Source: Rhodococcus sp. IEGM 1409 (GTDB lineage: Bacteria; Actinomycetota; Actinomycetes; Mycobacteriales; Mycobacteriaceae). From it: a DNA stretch of 64,000 nucleotides. Position 1 is the first letter of the stretch; each line of letters starts with the position of its first letter. The stretch is from NCBI RefSeq assembly GCF_030056735.1, contig NZ_JASHKN010000004.1:401412-465411 (forward strand). Reading direction: 5' to 3'. Below the pieces are notes generated by a model that did not search any database, had not been told where the DNA came from, and saw only the letters and a program-made list of their open reading frames with translations. This document shows, one piece after another, positions 30,686 through 39,177 of the stretch. Both the position numbers and the translations under genes were made by a program.

Positions 30686-31147
30686 ATGAGCAGCGACGGC
30701 CTGGACGACTGGCCCACAGGCCGACTGTTGTCCACCGCTGCACGCCTGGTAGAGCACTCGTGGGAGAAGGTTCTGCGGTCTCAGGACATGACTCACGCGG
30801 GTCTCATCGTGCTCCACTCGATAGCTGGTGGACCGGCGTCGCAACGCGACATCGCGAAGAATGCCCGGGTCACCGATCAGACGATGAGTCGCACGATCGA
30901 CCGTCTCGAACGAGCGGGTTTCGTCACCCGAGACACCGATCCGCGGGACGAGCGTCGGCGCGTGATCGCGATAACCGACGCCGGCCGACTGACGTACCAG
31001 CGACTACTGACGCTCGAGAAGGAAGACGCGGCGTTGACCGTCGGGGTCGGGGATGTCGCCGCGCTGCGCGAACAACTACTGCGATTGGTTCGCTCACCCG
31101 GATTGAAGACGGCAACTCGCGAACAGCAGGAAAATTCGGGCGACTAG
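30686..31147 (+). CDS. MarR-family transcriptional regulator
   Basis: This 153-residue MarR-type repressor starts at ATG 30686 after GGAAGGCG. The winged helix-turn-helix is clear: AGLIVLHSIAGGPASQRDIA, NARVTDQTMSRTIDRLERAG and the wing FVTRDTDPRDERRRVIAITD. N- and C-terminal helices form the dimer interface. Divergence from the mmpL gene with a palindrome between them suggests it represses the transporter and itself. Its 3' end overlaps the convergent SCO1664-family gene by four bases. Confidence 0.9.
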   Translation: MSSDGLDDWPTGRLLSTAARLVEHSWEKVLRSQDMTHAGLIVLHSIAGGPASQRDIAKNARVTDQTMSRTIDRLERAGFVTRDTDPRDERRRVIAITDAGRLTYQRLLTLEKEDAALTVGVGDVAALREQLLRLVRSPGLKTATREQQENSGD

Positions 31148-31950
31148 AAAGCGGGCCAGGGAATCGTTCGATGGCCGTTCGGCTCAGGCATCACAGCGGA
31201 CTCGGCGAACTGCATCGCCCGCACCGCCAACGCCACGATCTCTTCCTCGGTGATCAGTTCGGACAACTCGTCGCCGAGATCCCCGTCGATAGTTGTCGCG
31301 AATTCGGCGACGTCGGCAATCAAGGCACCGGGTACGGGCTGCCCGGCCCACCCCCACAACACGGTCCGCAGCTTGTTCTCCGAGTGAAGACAGATTCCGT
31401 GATCAACCCCGTACACCGAGCCGTCGACGCCCTCGAGGGCGTGACCACCCTTGCGGTCGGCATTGTTGATGAGGACGTCCAGAACGGCCATTCGTTGCAG
31501 CCGCGGATCGTCCGCATGAATGAGGGAGACGGGTTCACCCTCGGAGTCGAAGGCCTGCAGAACCTCGAACCACCCGGGTGGAACATTGCCGGGACTGCAC
31601 AGGTCGACCATCTCGAGGCCGCCCGATCCGTCCGCGCGGCGATCGACGGTGTCGACCCACCGCTGCACCATTCCTGGCCCGAAAGGACCGTCCCGCAACA
31701 CCGTTCGCGGAATCACTCCCCAGCCCAGCGCCTCGGACACGCGGTACGACGCGACCTCACGCCCCGCCAGGGTGCCGTCCGGGAAATCCCACAATGGGCG
31801 TTCCCCACGCACCGGCTTGTAGACCACACGCGTGGACTGCTCCCCCAGAGTCGACTCGCACACCAGAGTGGCGTTGCTCGCCGTGGTGATCTGACCGATC
31901 AGAGTCAGATCACCCTCGAGCAGAACGTCCGGCACTCCGGGTTCGGCCAC
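31144..31950 (-). CDS. SCO1664-family protein (PI3/4-kinase-like fold)
   Basis: This protein of about 268 residues belongs to the SCO1664 family, distantly related to phosphatidylinositol 3/4-kinases. STRVVYKPVRGERPLWDFP carries a kinase-type Lys, DVLINNADRKGGHAL resembles the catalytic loop, and VYGVDHGICLHSENKLRTVL the metal-binding Asp. Function is unknown. GTG 31950 places the start four bases after the DUF3090 stop and fits the family N-terminus; an upstream extension to 32064 would overlap DUF3090 in another frame. It is part of the conserved actinobacterial string phosphatase–DUF3090–SCO1664–mshC. Confidence 0.85.
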   Translation of the reverse strand: MAEPGVPDVLLEGDLTLIGQITTASNATLVCESTLGEQSTRVVYKPVRGERPLWDFPDGTLAGREVASYRVSEALGWGVIPRTVLRDGPFGPGMVQRWVDTVDRRADGSGGLEMVDLCSPGNVPPGWFEVLQAFDSEGEPVSLIHADDPRLQRMAVLDVLINNADRKGGHALEGVDGSVYGVDHGICLHSENKLRTVLWGWAGQPVPGALIADVAEFATTIDGDLGDELSELITEEEIVALAVRAMQFAESAVMPEPNGHRTIPWPAF

Positions 31951-31954
31951 GACG

Positions 31955-32554
31955 TCAGACCTCGTCGTCGTCTGCGTCGTCGATCGCAAAACCGAAGGAC
32001 TCGCCGCGTCGGTATCCGTTGGTGCGGATGCAGACGTGTCCCTCGGGCGCCAACGGTTCACCACACAGTGGGCACGGCGCGCGTCCCGCCGCGATGACGC
32101 GTTCGGACCGCAGCGAAAATTCGCGCGCTTGCTCAGGTGTCAGAAACACACGGACCGCGTCCGGACCGTCGTCGGCGTCGTCGAGGACAACTGATTCGTC
32201 GAACTCCGTCTCGCTGACGGCAAGCAGCTCCACGACGACCGCGCCGGCATCGGCGTCCCAACCGAGTCCCATCGTGCCCACCCGGAACTCCGCGTCGAGC
32301 GGAGTGACCAACGGGCTGAGATCGGAGACGTCGTCGGCTTGCGGCGGAACCTCGGTTCCGAAACGACGATGTACCTCTTCGAGGAGTAGGCCCATGCGAT
32401 CGGCGAGGACCTGAACCTGCTGCTTCTCGAGCAGCACACTCACCACCCGTGCTTCGTGCACGGCCTGGAGATAGAAAGACCTGTCACCGGGTTCGCCCAC
32501 CGTTCCTGCGACAAATCGGTCAGGAGTGCGAAATACGTGAATCGCGCGCGACAT
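31955..32554 (-). CDS. DUF3090-family protein
   Basis: This 199-residue protein matches the DUF3090 family, found next to SCO1664 homologues in actinobacteria. Seen are the N-terminal MSRAIHVFRTPDRFVAGTVG, LEKQQVQVLADRMGLLLEEV and a C-terminal zinc-ribbon-like CPLCGEPLAPEGHVC (two Cys pairs, CxxC and a later single Cys). The tail is acidic (DDADDDEV). Function is unknown; the genome context suggests it works with the kinase-like SCO1664 protein and the histidine phosphatase. It lies 55 bp downstream of the phosphatase gene. Confidence 0.87.
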   Translation of the reverse strand: MSRAIHVFRTPDRFVAGTVGEPGDRSFYLQAVHEARVVSVLLEKQQVQVLADRMGLLLEEVHRRFGTEVPPQADDVSDLSPLVTPLDAEFRVGTMGLGWDADAGAVVVELLAVSETEFDESVVLDDADDGPDAVRVFLTPEQAREFSLRSERVIAAGRAPCPLCGEPLAPEGHVCIRTNGYRRGESFGFAIDDADDDEV

Positions 32555-32609
32555 TGCACCTCCTCGAGTTCGAGCAGAACATCACTGAGTACCCATTATC
32601 CGTCACAGC

Positions 32610-33305
32610 TCACGCACCGACCTCTCCGCCGGGGACGGACTCCTGCGCGGGAGCCGAGCCGTTGGTCGCGGCCTTCGCTGCACCGATCGCTGCGAGCACG
32701 TCTCCGGTGTCGTTGACCCGAAGTACGAACGGCAGCGTGGCCGTGTACCGAATCACGCTGACCGAAGCGGGCTCGGCGACGATCCGCTGGAACGAATCGA
32801 GGTGCATCGCAAACGCGTCGGCGAGAACCGATTTGATGACGTCACCGTGCGTGCACGCGATCCAGACGACGTCCTTGCCGTGTTCTTCGGCCAGCCGTGC
32901 GTCGTGCTCGCGGATCGCGGCAACGGCTCGCGCCTGCACCTGGGCCAGTCCTTCGCCGCCCGGGAACACGGCACCGGAAGCGTGGCGCTGCACCACTTTC
33001 CAGAGCGGTTCCTCCAGCAGTTCCTTGAGCGGACGACCCGTCCAGTCGCCGTAGTCGACCTCGATGAGGCGATCCTCCACCACCGGCGTCAGGCCGCGGT
33101 CGACGGCAATGGGGCCGACCGTCTGCTCGCACCGCAACAACGGCGAGCGGACGATCTCCGCGATGTCCAGACCGACCAGCCGATCGACGACGCCTTCGGC
33201 CTGTTTCCGGCCGTGATCGTCGAGTTCCACACCCGGCGTTCGACCGGCCAGGGTATGGGCAGTGTTGGACGTCGACCGCCCGTGCCGCAGTAGGACAACT
33301 GTCAT
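32610..33305 (-). CDS. Histidine phosphatase, MSMEG_4193 family
   Basis: This 231-residue protein is a branch-1 histidine phosphatase (phosphoglycerate mutase-like) of the MSMEG_4193/Rv2135c group. The catalytic LLRHGRSTSN contains the RHG phosphohistidine motif, IVRSPLLRCEQT the second Arg, and IACTHGDVIKSVLAD the second His. The C-terminal tail is Ala/Gly-rich. The substrate is unknown. It lies between uppP and DUF3090 on the same strand, as in mycobacteria. Confidence 0.9.
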   Translation of the reverse strand: MTVVLLRHGRSTSNTAHTLAGRTPGVELDDHGRKQAEGVVDRLVGLDIAEIVRSPLLRCEQTVGPIAVDRGLTPVVEDRLIEVDYGDWTGRPLKELLEEPLWKVVQRHASGAVFPGGEGLAQVQARAVAAIREHDARLAEEHGKDVVWIACTHGDVIKSVLADAFAMHLDSFQRIVAEPASVSVIRYTATLPFVLRVNDTGDVLAAIGAAKAATNGSAPAQESVPGGEVGA

Positions 33306-33363
33306 TCCACAACCCTAATGGGGCGGTGGCCAGACGGACGGGTGGTCGACGTCGAAACGGGCT

Positions 33364-34209
33364 CTATGTCGCGGACACGACCCCTGTGGCCAGCAGCGCA
33401 AGGACGACTACGCCGAGAGCGATTCTGTATCCGACGAACCAGTACATGGAGTGATTCACCACGAAGCGAAGCAGCCAGGCGATTGCTGCGTAGCCGACCG
33501 CGAAGGCGATGACGGTCGCCACGAGCAACTGCGGGCCGCTCGCGTTCAGGCCCTCACCTGCCGGTTCGAAAGCGTCCGGAAGGCTGAACAGGCCGGAGGC
33601 GAGAACTGCCGGAATCGCCAAGAGGAACGAGTAGCGAGCTGCGGCCTCACGGGTGAGCCCGAGGAAGAGACCGGCGCTGATCGTGCCACCGGAGCGCGAG
33701 ACGCCCGGGATGAGCGCGAGTGCCTGCGCCGAACCCATGATGATGCCGTCGCGCGCTGTGAGTGTTTCGATGGGCCGAGTCTTGCGCCCGTAGTACTCGG
33801 CAGCGGCAATGACAAGCGCGAACACGATCAGCATCGTGGCGATCAACCACAGATTGCGTGCGCCGGTACGGATCTGGTCTTTGAAGAAGAAGCCGAGGAT
33901 GCCGACCGGAATGGTGCCGATGATGACGTACCAGCCCATGCGGTAGTCGAGATCGCCCCGGTGCTCGGCGTTGAACACACCCCGGAACCAGGCAGTGATG
34001 ATCCTCACGATGTCGCGCGCAAAATAGATCAACACTGCCAGCTCGGTGCCGAGCTGCGTCACCGCGGTGAAGGACGCACCGGCGTCACTGCCGAAGAATA
34101 TCTCCGACACGATTCGCAAATGTCCGGAAGACGAGATGGGCAGGAACTCGGTCAATCCCTGCACGAGGCCCAGGATCACGGCCTGGAGCCAGGTCATCGC
34201 TTCGCCCAT
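33364..34209 (-). CDS. uppP: Undecaprenyl-diphosphatase UppP
   Basis: UppP (BacA) dephosphorylates undecaprenyl diphosphate to recycle the lipid carrier for peptidoglycan. The product has about 281 residues and eight membrane segments. The conserved motifs are [14 protein letters not shown] near the N-terminus and [18 protein letters not shown] in the second half, both with the catalytic Glu, Ser and Arg residues. Candidate starts are GTG 34212, ATG 34209 and ATG 34197; the last matches the mycobacterial N-terminus (MTWLQAV), so the exact start is uncertain. It heads the phosphatase–DUF3090–SCO1664 string and is divergent from the reductase-like gene. Confidence 0.93.
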   Translation of the reverse strand: MGEAMTWLQAVILGLVQGLTEFLPISSSGHLRIVSEIFFGSDAGASFTAVTQLGTELAVLIYFARDIVRIITAWFRGVFNAEHRGDLDYRMGWYVIIGTIPVGILGFFFKDQIRTGARNLWLIATMLIVFALVIAAAEYYGRKTRPIETLTARDGIIMGSAQALALIPGVSRSGGTISAGLFLGLTREAAARYSFLLAIPAVLASGLFSLPDAFEPAGEGLNASGPQLLVATVIAFAVGYAAIAWLLRFVVNHSMYWFVGYRIALGVVVLALLATGVVSAT

Positions 34210-34365
34210 CACTCACCGATCCCGGCTGATTCGAATGGGGTTACTGCACACAGGTTTCGTGTGTCGGGTTCACGTTTCACCGGCGCCACGCTACCGGTGC
34301 TCACTGCAGCGCGCCGCGCCCGGCACGTCCGTGTCCGAATACCCCGACTCGGGGCGAGCGCCCAC

Positions 34366-34371
34366 TAGTCT
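34366..34371 (+). promoter_or_regulatory. Putative -10 box, leaderless promoter
   Basis: TAGTCT fits the actinobacterial TANNNT -10 pattern and lies seven bases before a GTG at 34379. A CCGACT hexamer 16 bases upstream is a weak -35 candidate. Confidence 0.4.
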
Positions 34372-34378
34372 GCACGTG

Positions 34379-34441
34379 GTGAGATCTCTCGGGTGCCGCA
34401 CTTGCGCACACGAGTCAGGCGCGAGATGCAGGCGGTTATGA
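34379..34441 (+). CDS. Possible leaderless 20-codon Cys-containing leader ORF
   Basis: The GTG at 34379 opens a 20-codon frame reading VRSLGCRTCAHESGARCRRL with three Cys codons (all TGC) and four or five Arg. Its TGA (34439–34441) overlaps the ATG of the aldo/keto reductase-like gene at 34438 (ATGA). A -10-like TAGTCT seven bases upstream would give a transcript starting at the GTG. Leaderless Cys-containing leader peptides that couple to downstream genes are known in mycobacteria; whether this one is translated is not shown. It would explain the weak ribosome-binding site of the reductase-like gene. Confidence 0.4.
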   Translation: MRSLGCRTCAHESGARCRRL

Positions 34442-35373
34442 AGCACAGATCTGTCGGAACGAGCGGACTTCGGGTCTCGCGACTTGGACTCGGCACACTG
34501 ACATGGGGACGCGACACGGACGGCGACGAGGCTGCGGCGCAGCTGCTCGCCTTCGCCGAGGCCGGCGGAACCTTGGTCGACACCTCGCCCGCGTACGGCG
34601 CCGGTGCGGCGCAACGGATCCTCGCCGAGTTGCTCGACGACGTCGTTCCGCGTGACGAACTCATCATCAGCTCGAGCGCCGGCATCGATCCCACTCCGAT
34701 CGGCACCGACCGCGTCGACTGCTCGCGGCGCGGATTGCTCCGCCAACTCGATGCGACTCTTCGTGAACTCGGAACCGACTTCCTCGACATGTGGCAGGTC
34801 GCAACCTGGGATCCGCTCACGCCCGTCGACGAGGTTGCAGCAACTCTCGACTACGCGGTCTCGAGCGGCAAGGTGCGGTATGTCGGGGTGCGCGGCTACC
34901 TCGGCTGGCAGCTGGCGACGGCCGTCGGAGCCGGTGGCGCAACAACACTCGCCGCGACGCAGGCCGAGTACTCACTGCTCGCACGCGGCGTCGAGGAGGA
35001 ATTGTTCGCAGCAGCCGCCCATCACGGCGTCGGAGTGTTCGCCGCAGTGCCCCTCGCAGGCGGCGTGCTGACCGGCAAATACCGCGACGGCATTCCCGTC
35101 GATTCCCGCGGCGCCGACGAAGCACATTCACAGGACGTTCAGAGCTACCTGACCGATTCCTCGATCCGGGTGGTCGACGCCGTCGTTACCGCTGCCGACG
35201 GTCTGGGTACTTCCCCACTGGCGGTGGCACTGGCCTGGGCGCGCGATCGCGGCGGGGTGGCCAGCGCCGTCGTCGGTACGCGTGATCTCGCCCAGTTGAC
35301 AGGAGTACTGGCAACCGAAGAATTGGAACTGCCGAAAGCGATTGCCGCGGCTCTCGACGACGTGAGCGCTTAG
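34438..35373 (+). CDS. Aldo/keto reductase-like protein with altered active site
   Basis: This 311-residue protein has the aldo/keto reductase TIM-barrel signature (GLGTLTWGRDTDGDEAAAQL, GTLVDTSPAYG, SSGKVRYVGVRGYLGWQL and the NADPH-binding LAGGVLTGKYRDG and SAVVGTRDLAQLTG). Of the usual catalytic Asp-Tyr-Lys-His tetrad, Asp48 and Tyr53 are present, but the Lys position reads Ser80 (LIISSSAG) and the His position Ala122 (MWQVATWDP). It may therefore bind NADP(H) without ordinary carbonyl reduction. The ATG at 34438 fits the ATGA overlap with the small leader frame. It lies divergent from uppP and upstream of the heme operon. Confidence 0.8.
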   Translation: MKHRSVGTSGLRVSRLGLGTLTWGRDTDGDEAAAQLLAFAEAGGTLVDTSPAYGAGAAQRILAELLDDVVPRDELIISSSAGIDPTPIGTDRVDCSRRGLLRQLDATLRELGTDFLDMWQVATWDPLTPVDEVAATLDYAVSSGKVRYVGVRGYLGWQLATAVGAGGATTLAATQAEYSLLARGVEEELFAAAAHHGVGVFAAVPLAGGVLTGKYRDGIPVDSRGADEAHSQDVQSYLTDSSIRVVDAVVTAADGLGTSPLAVALAWARDRGGVASAVVGTRDLAQLTGVLATEELELPKAIAAALDDVSA

Positions 35374-35412
35374 TTCGTCCCGCTGATCGAAATACCGAAG
35401 GTATCGTCTTGG

Positions 35413-35431
35413 CGAGGGCAGGCTAACCTAG
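35413..35431. promoter_or_regulatory. DtxR/IdeR iron box of the heme operon
   Basis: CGAGGGCAGGCTAACCTAG matches the iron-box consensus at about 14 of 19 positions, with a strong right half (AGGCTAACCTA). It overlaps a TAACCT -10-like hexamer and lies 35 bases before the hmuO start, fitting repression by iron-loaded regulator. Confidence 0.7.
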
Positions 35432-35465
35432 TAGGCAACGCTTTACTACAGCCTCAGGAGAATCC

Positions 35466-36152
35466 ATGACCACGCTCGACGCAGACAGCCTTTCCGCTGA
35501 CGCAGGCCCCGCCTTCTCCGAACGAATCAAGACCGAGACGGACGCAGCGCACCGCGAGACCGAGCAGTCGCGTTTCGTGGGCGCTCTGCTCGGCGGTGAG
35601 CTGACCACCGCGGGCTATGCCGCTCTCCTGGGACAGACCTACCTCGTCTACACCAGCCTCGAAGAGGCCGGTCGCACACACGCCGACAACGAGTTGGTCA
35701 CTCCGTTCCTGTCCGAGGATCTGCTGCGAGTGGCTTCACTCGAGGCAGATCTCGAATTCCTGGGCGGACCGAACTGGCGCGACGAACTCGTGGCACTGCC
35801 GGCAACCGAGCGCTACATCGCCCGGCTGAAGGAGGTGGCGTTCGACTGGCCTGCCGGCTTCGTCGCACATCACTACCTGCGCTACATGGGCGATCTGTCC
35901 GGCGGACAGATCATCCGCCGCATGCTCGAGCGCGCCTACGGATTCGAGACCGACGGACTTCGCTTCTACATCTTCGAAGGCATCCCCAAGCCGAAGCCCT
36001 TCAAGGACGACTACCGCTCGAATCTGGATGCGCTGCAGATTCCCGCCGAGGAACAGCAGCGTTTCATCGACGAGGTGAATTTGGCGTACCGCCTCAACGG
36101 CGACCTGTTCGCCGACCTCGAAGGCGACATCGAGAGCTACCTCGTCAAATGA
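35466..36152 (+). CDS. hmuO: Biliverdin-producing heme oxygenase
   Basis: HmuO opens the heme ring to biliverdin, CO and iron, releasing iron from imported heme in the cytoplasm. The 228-residue protein has the proximal His29 in TDAAHRETEQ and the distal-helix motif GDLSGGQ at 142–148. Length and motifs match the corynebacterial HmuO. The ribosome-binding site CAGGAG precedes the ATG. It is the first gene of a four-gene operon (hmuO-hmuT-hmuU-hmuV), overlaps hmuT by four bases, and has an iron box at its promoter. Confidence 0.95.
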   Translation: MTTLDADSLSADAGPAFSERIKTETDAAHRETEQSRFVGALLGGELTTAGYAALLGQTYLVYTSLEEAGRTHADNELVTPFLSEDLLRVASLEADLEFLGGPNWRDELVALPATERYIARLKEVAFDWPAGFVAHHYLRYMGDLSGGQIIRRMLERAYGFETDGLRFYIFEGIPKPKPFKDDYRSNLDALQIPAEEQQRFIDEVNLAYRLNGDLFADLEGDIESYLVK

Positions 36153-37156
36153 TGAAGCGCTTGGCCGCGGCGGCACTGGTCGCAGCAGTCGGTTTCGGTC
36201 TGGTGGCTTGCGGGTCCAGCGATAATTCCACGACATCTCAGGGCGCTCGGACCGCGGTACTCGAAGATTCCAGCCCGGTTCCCGTGTCCGACAACCCGAC
36301 CGCGACTCTGCCCGTGACGGTGAAGAGCTTCGACGGCGTCGACGTGACCATCACCGACAGCAGCCGGATCGTTGCGGCCGACCGCTACGGGACGCTCGCG
36401 ACGACGACGGTGGCGCTCGGCCTCGGTGACAATCTTGTCGGCCGCGACACCGCAGCCAAGTTCCCCGCAGTCGCGGACGTGCCGGTTGTCACGGTCGGTG
36501 GCCAATCGCTCAATACCGAGGCGATCCTCGACCTCAATCCCACCGTGGTTCTCACCGACACGAGTATCGGGCCCAAGAGCGTCCAGGATCAGTTGCGCGC
36601 CGCCGGTGTTCCAGTCGTCTTCTTCGATCCGACCCGAACACTCGAGGGTGTGCCGGGGCAACTCCAGGCCGTCGCCGACGCGCTCGGCGTCCCCGCCCAG
36701 GGCGCGGCGCTGGTCGATCGGACCGAATCGGAGATCGCTGGAGCTCGTGATCTGGTCCCCACCGAGGGCGATCCACTGAAGATCGCGTTCCTCTACATGC
36801 GCGGATCGGCCATCACCATGATCGGCGGCGAAGGGTCCGGAGCAGATTCCTTGATCGAAGCACTCGGCGCCACCGATGCAGGAACCGCCTCGGGCATCAC
36901 ACAACAGTTCGTGCCCATCACCAGCGAGGCGCTCATCGCCGCCGCACCGGACGCCCTGCTCATGATGACGGACGGGTTGGCGTCGATCGGCGGTATCGAC
37001 GGCCTCGAAAAGGTCCCTGGGATCGCTCAGACACCGGCCGGAAAGAACAAGCGAGTAGTCGACATGGAGGACGGAGTGTTGCTCAGCTTCGGGCCGAACA
37101 CCGGACGTGTCATGGCGGCACTTGCCGAAGCGATCTACGAGCCCGATGGATCGTGA
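36149..37156 (+). CDS. hmuT: Heme ABC transporter substrate-binding lipoprotein
   Basis: HmuT is the surface-anchored heme-binding protein that delivers heme to the HmuUV importer. The 335-residue precursor has a signal peptide with lipobox GLVACG (Cys about 21) and a periplasmic-binding-protein type II fold (VKSFDGVDVTITDSSRIVAA, VGRDTAAKFPAVADVPVVTV, EAILDLNPTVVLTD). Tyr or His residues that hold heme cannot be assigned with certainty; the ADRYG Tyr is a candidate. It overlaps hmuO (ATGA). Confidence 0.92.
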   Translation: MMKRLAAAALVAAVGFGLVACGSSDNSTTSQGARTAVLEDSSPVPVSDNPTATLPVTVKSFDGVDVTITDSSRIVAADRYGTLATTTVALGLGDNLVGRDTAAKFPAVADVPVVTVGGQSLNTEAILDLNPTVVLTDTSIGPKSVQDQLRAAGVPVVFFDPTRTLEGVPGQLQAVADALGVPAQGAALVDRTESEIAGARDLVPTEGDPLKIAFLYMRGSAITMIGGEGSGADSLIEALGATDAGTASGITQQFVPITSEALIAAAPDALLMMTDGLASIGGIDGLEKVPGIAQTPAGKNKRVVDMEDGVLLSFGPNTGRVMAALAEAIYEPDGS

Positions 37157-37180
37157 GCAGAGATTTGTGAGTGCTGATTC

Positions 37181-38317
37181 GTGAGTACTGAAACAGGCAA
37201 GACAGAGACAGGTAACACTGTGTCCGGAGCCGAGGATTCACACGACGTCAAGGGCGCCGACAAGTCGGCATCTCGCCCCGCATCGCGGTCGCGGGTGAGT
37301 GCGGTTCTTATCAGCTTGACTCTCGCTCTCGTGATCGTCGCAGTGCTGTCGGCGTGCATCGGTCAGGTTCCGACGTCGCCACTCGAGGTTTTGGGCAGCA
37401 TCCTGCACCGCATCGGGCTCGACCTCGGTCCGATGCCCGCCCATCCCAGCGGTGAAGTGACCTTGTGGGAGGTTCGTTTCCCCCGCGTCGTGCTCGCCAT
37501 CTGTGTCGGCGCGGCGCTGGGGTGTTCCGGTGCGCTTCTGCAAGGTGTGTTCTCCAATCCGCTGGCCGAACCCGGAGTGATCGGAGTGTCCGCGGGTGCG
37601 GCGGTCGGCGCGAGCGCTGTCATCGTCGTCGGCGGCACGTTCGTGGCCGGCTGGGCTGTAGCTGCCGCGGCGTTCGTCGCCGGACTGGTCACCACCGCTG
37701 CGGTGTATCTGCTCGCTCGGCACGAGGGCAGAACCGAAGTGGTGACGTTGGTGCTGACCGGCGTTGCGATCAACGCGTTCGCCGGCGGTCTCATCGCTTT
37801 CTTCACCTTCGTCGCCAGCCCGTCTGCTCGCGATCAGATCGTGTTCTGGCAACTCGGCTCACTCAACGGTGCTTCCTGGAACGCAGTCCTGATCGTGGCT
37901 CCGATGACCGCCGTCGGGATTGCCGCGACGATGATGATCGCCCCGCGCTTGGACCTACTGGCACTCGGTGAACACGCGGCTCGTCACCTGGGCGTCAACG
38001 TCGAGCGACTGCGGCAGTTCGCGGTTCTGATCGTCGCCCTCCTCGTCTCCGCGAGTGTTGCCTTCACCGGCATCATCCTTTTCGTCGGCCTGGTCGTTCC
38101 GCACCTGATGCGCATTCTTGTCGGACCTGGCCATCGCGCGCTGATTCCCGCGAGCGCCCTTGCCGGCGCCCTGGTTCTGCTGGTCGCCGACCTCGGCTCG
38201 CGGTCGCTGATCGACAACGCAGACCTGCCACTCGGAATGCTGACCGCCTTGGTGGGCGGACCCTTCTTCTTCTGGCTTCTCCGACGCACTCGCGCGCAAC
38301 AGGGCGGTTGGGCGTGA
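37181..38317 (+). CDS. hmuU: Heme ABC transporter permease (FecCD family)
   Basis: HmuU is the membrane permease of the heme importer. The 378-residue protein starts at GTG 37181 and has a hydrophilic N-terminal tail of about 40 residues before ten membrane helices. FecCD-family markers are LWEVRFPRVVLAICVGAALG, GALLQGVFSNPLAEPGVIGV, LGVNVERLRQFAVLIVALLV and FVGLVVPHLMRILVGPGHR. No good ribosome-binding site precedes the GTG, and short GTGAGT repeats surround it, so a later start is possible. It overlaps hmuV by four bases. Confidence 0.93.
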   Translation: MSTETGKTETGNTVSGAEDSHDVKGADKSASRPASRSRVSAVLISLTLALVIVAVLSACIGQVPTSPLEVLGSILHRIGLDLGPMPAHPSGEVTLWEVRFPRVVLAICVGAALGCSGALLQGVFSNPLAEPGVIGVSAGAAVGASAVIVVGGTFVAGWAVAAAAFVAGLVTTAAVYLLARHEGRTEVVTLVLTGVAINAFAGGLIAFFTFVASPSARDQIVFWQLGSLNGASWNAVLIVAPMTAVGIAATMMIAPRLDLLALGEHAARHLGVNVERLRQFAVLIVALLVSASVAFTGIILFVGLVVPHLMRILVGPGHRALIPASALAGALVLLVADLGSRSLIDNADLPLGMLTALVGGPFFFWLLRRTRAQQGGWA

Positions 38318-39177
38318 GCAGCCTCGTACGAAACTGGCGCGAACTCTTCGGCCGCGTCACCCCCGAACCGGAGAGCCCTGGCGTCGGTGATGTCACCCTC
38401 GAGGCGTGCGACATCACCGTCGAGCGCGGTGGTCGGCACATTCTCGAAGGTGTGTCCCTCGAAGTCCGGGCCGGGGAAGTCGTCGTCCTCGTCGGACCGA
38501 ACGGCGCCGGTAAGTCGACACTTCTTGCGGCGTTGGCCGGTGATCAACCCGTCATCGCCGGGCGGGTGGATGTCGACGGCACCGACCTCACTCAGTGGTC
38601 GCCGATCGACATGGCGCGCAGACGCGCGGTGCTCCCCCAGAAACACACGATCGGATTTTCGTTCAGTGCTCGCCAGGTCGTTCGCATGGGACGCGCACCC
38701 TGGGCGGGAACTCGCCGAGAAGACCGCGACGGCGCTGCCATCACCTCGGCGATGAAGACCTGCGATGTCGAGGGGTTCGCCAATCGGCCGTTTGCCGTGC
38801 TGTCCGGTGGCGAGCAGGCGCGAGTCGCGCTTGCCCGGGTACTGGCGCAGGAGACGTCGACCATCTTGCTGGACGAACCGACGGCAGCACTCGATCTCGG
38901 ACACCAGGAGGCGGTGATGTCCGTGGCGCGCGCCCGCGCTGCGGACGGCGATGCCGTCGTCGTCGTATTGCACGATCTCGCGTTGGCAGCGGCGTACGCG
39001 GATCGGATCGTCGTACTCGAAAATGGGCGAATCGCCGCTGACGGTCCCCCGGAATCGGTGTTGCACGAAGAGCTTCTGACCCGCGTCTACGGTTATCCGG
39101 TCGAGGTGTTCCCGCATCCGAAGACCGGAGCAACCCTGGTGATCCCGCGCCGAGAATTCACCGAACAGAATCGATGA
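38314..39177 (+). CDS. hmuV: Heme ABC transporter ATP-binding protein
   Basis: HmuV is the ATPase of the heme importer. The 287-residue protein, starting at GTG in the GTGA overlap with hmuU, has Walker A GPNGAGKST, Q-loop PQKHTIGFSFS, signature LSGGEQARVALAR and Walker B TILLDEPTAALD, followed by the H-loop VVLHDLALAAAYADR. A TTG at 38308 is an alternative start. Its end overlaps the convergent Rv2137c-like gene by 20 bases. Confidence 0.95.
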   Translation: MSSLVRNWRELFGRVTPEPESPGVGDVTLEACDITVERGGRHILEGVSLEVRAGEVVVLVGPNGAGKSTLLAALAGDQPVIAGRVDVDGTDLTQWSPIDMARRRAVLPQKHTIGFSFSARQVVRMGRAPWAGTRREDRDGAAITSAMKTCDVEGFANRPFAVLSGGEQARVALARVLAQETSTILLDEPTAALDLGHQEAVMSVARARAADGDAVVVVLHDLALAAAYADRIVVLENGRIAADGPPESVLHEELLTRVYGYPVEVFPHPKTGATLVIPRREFTEQNR

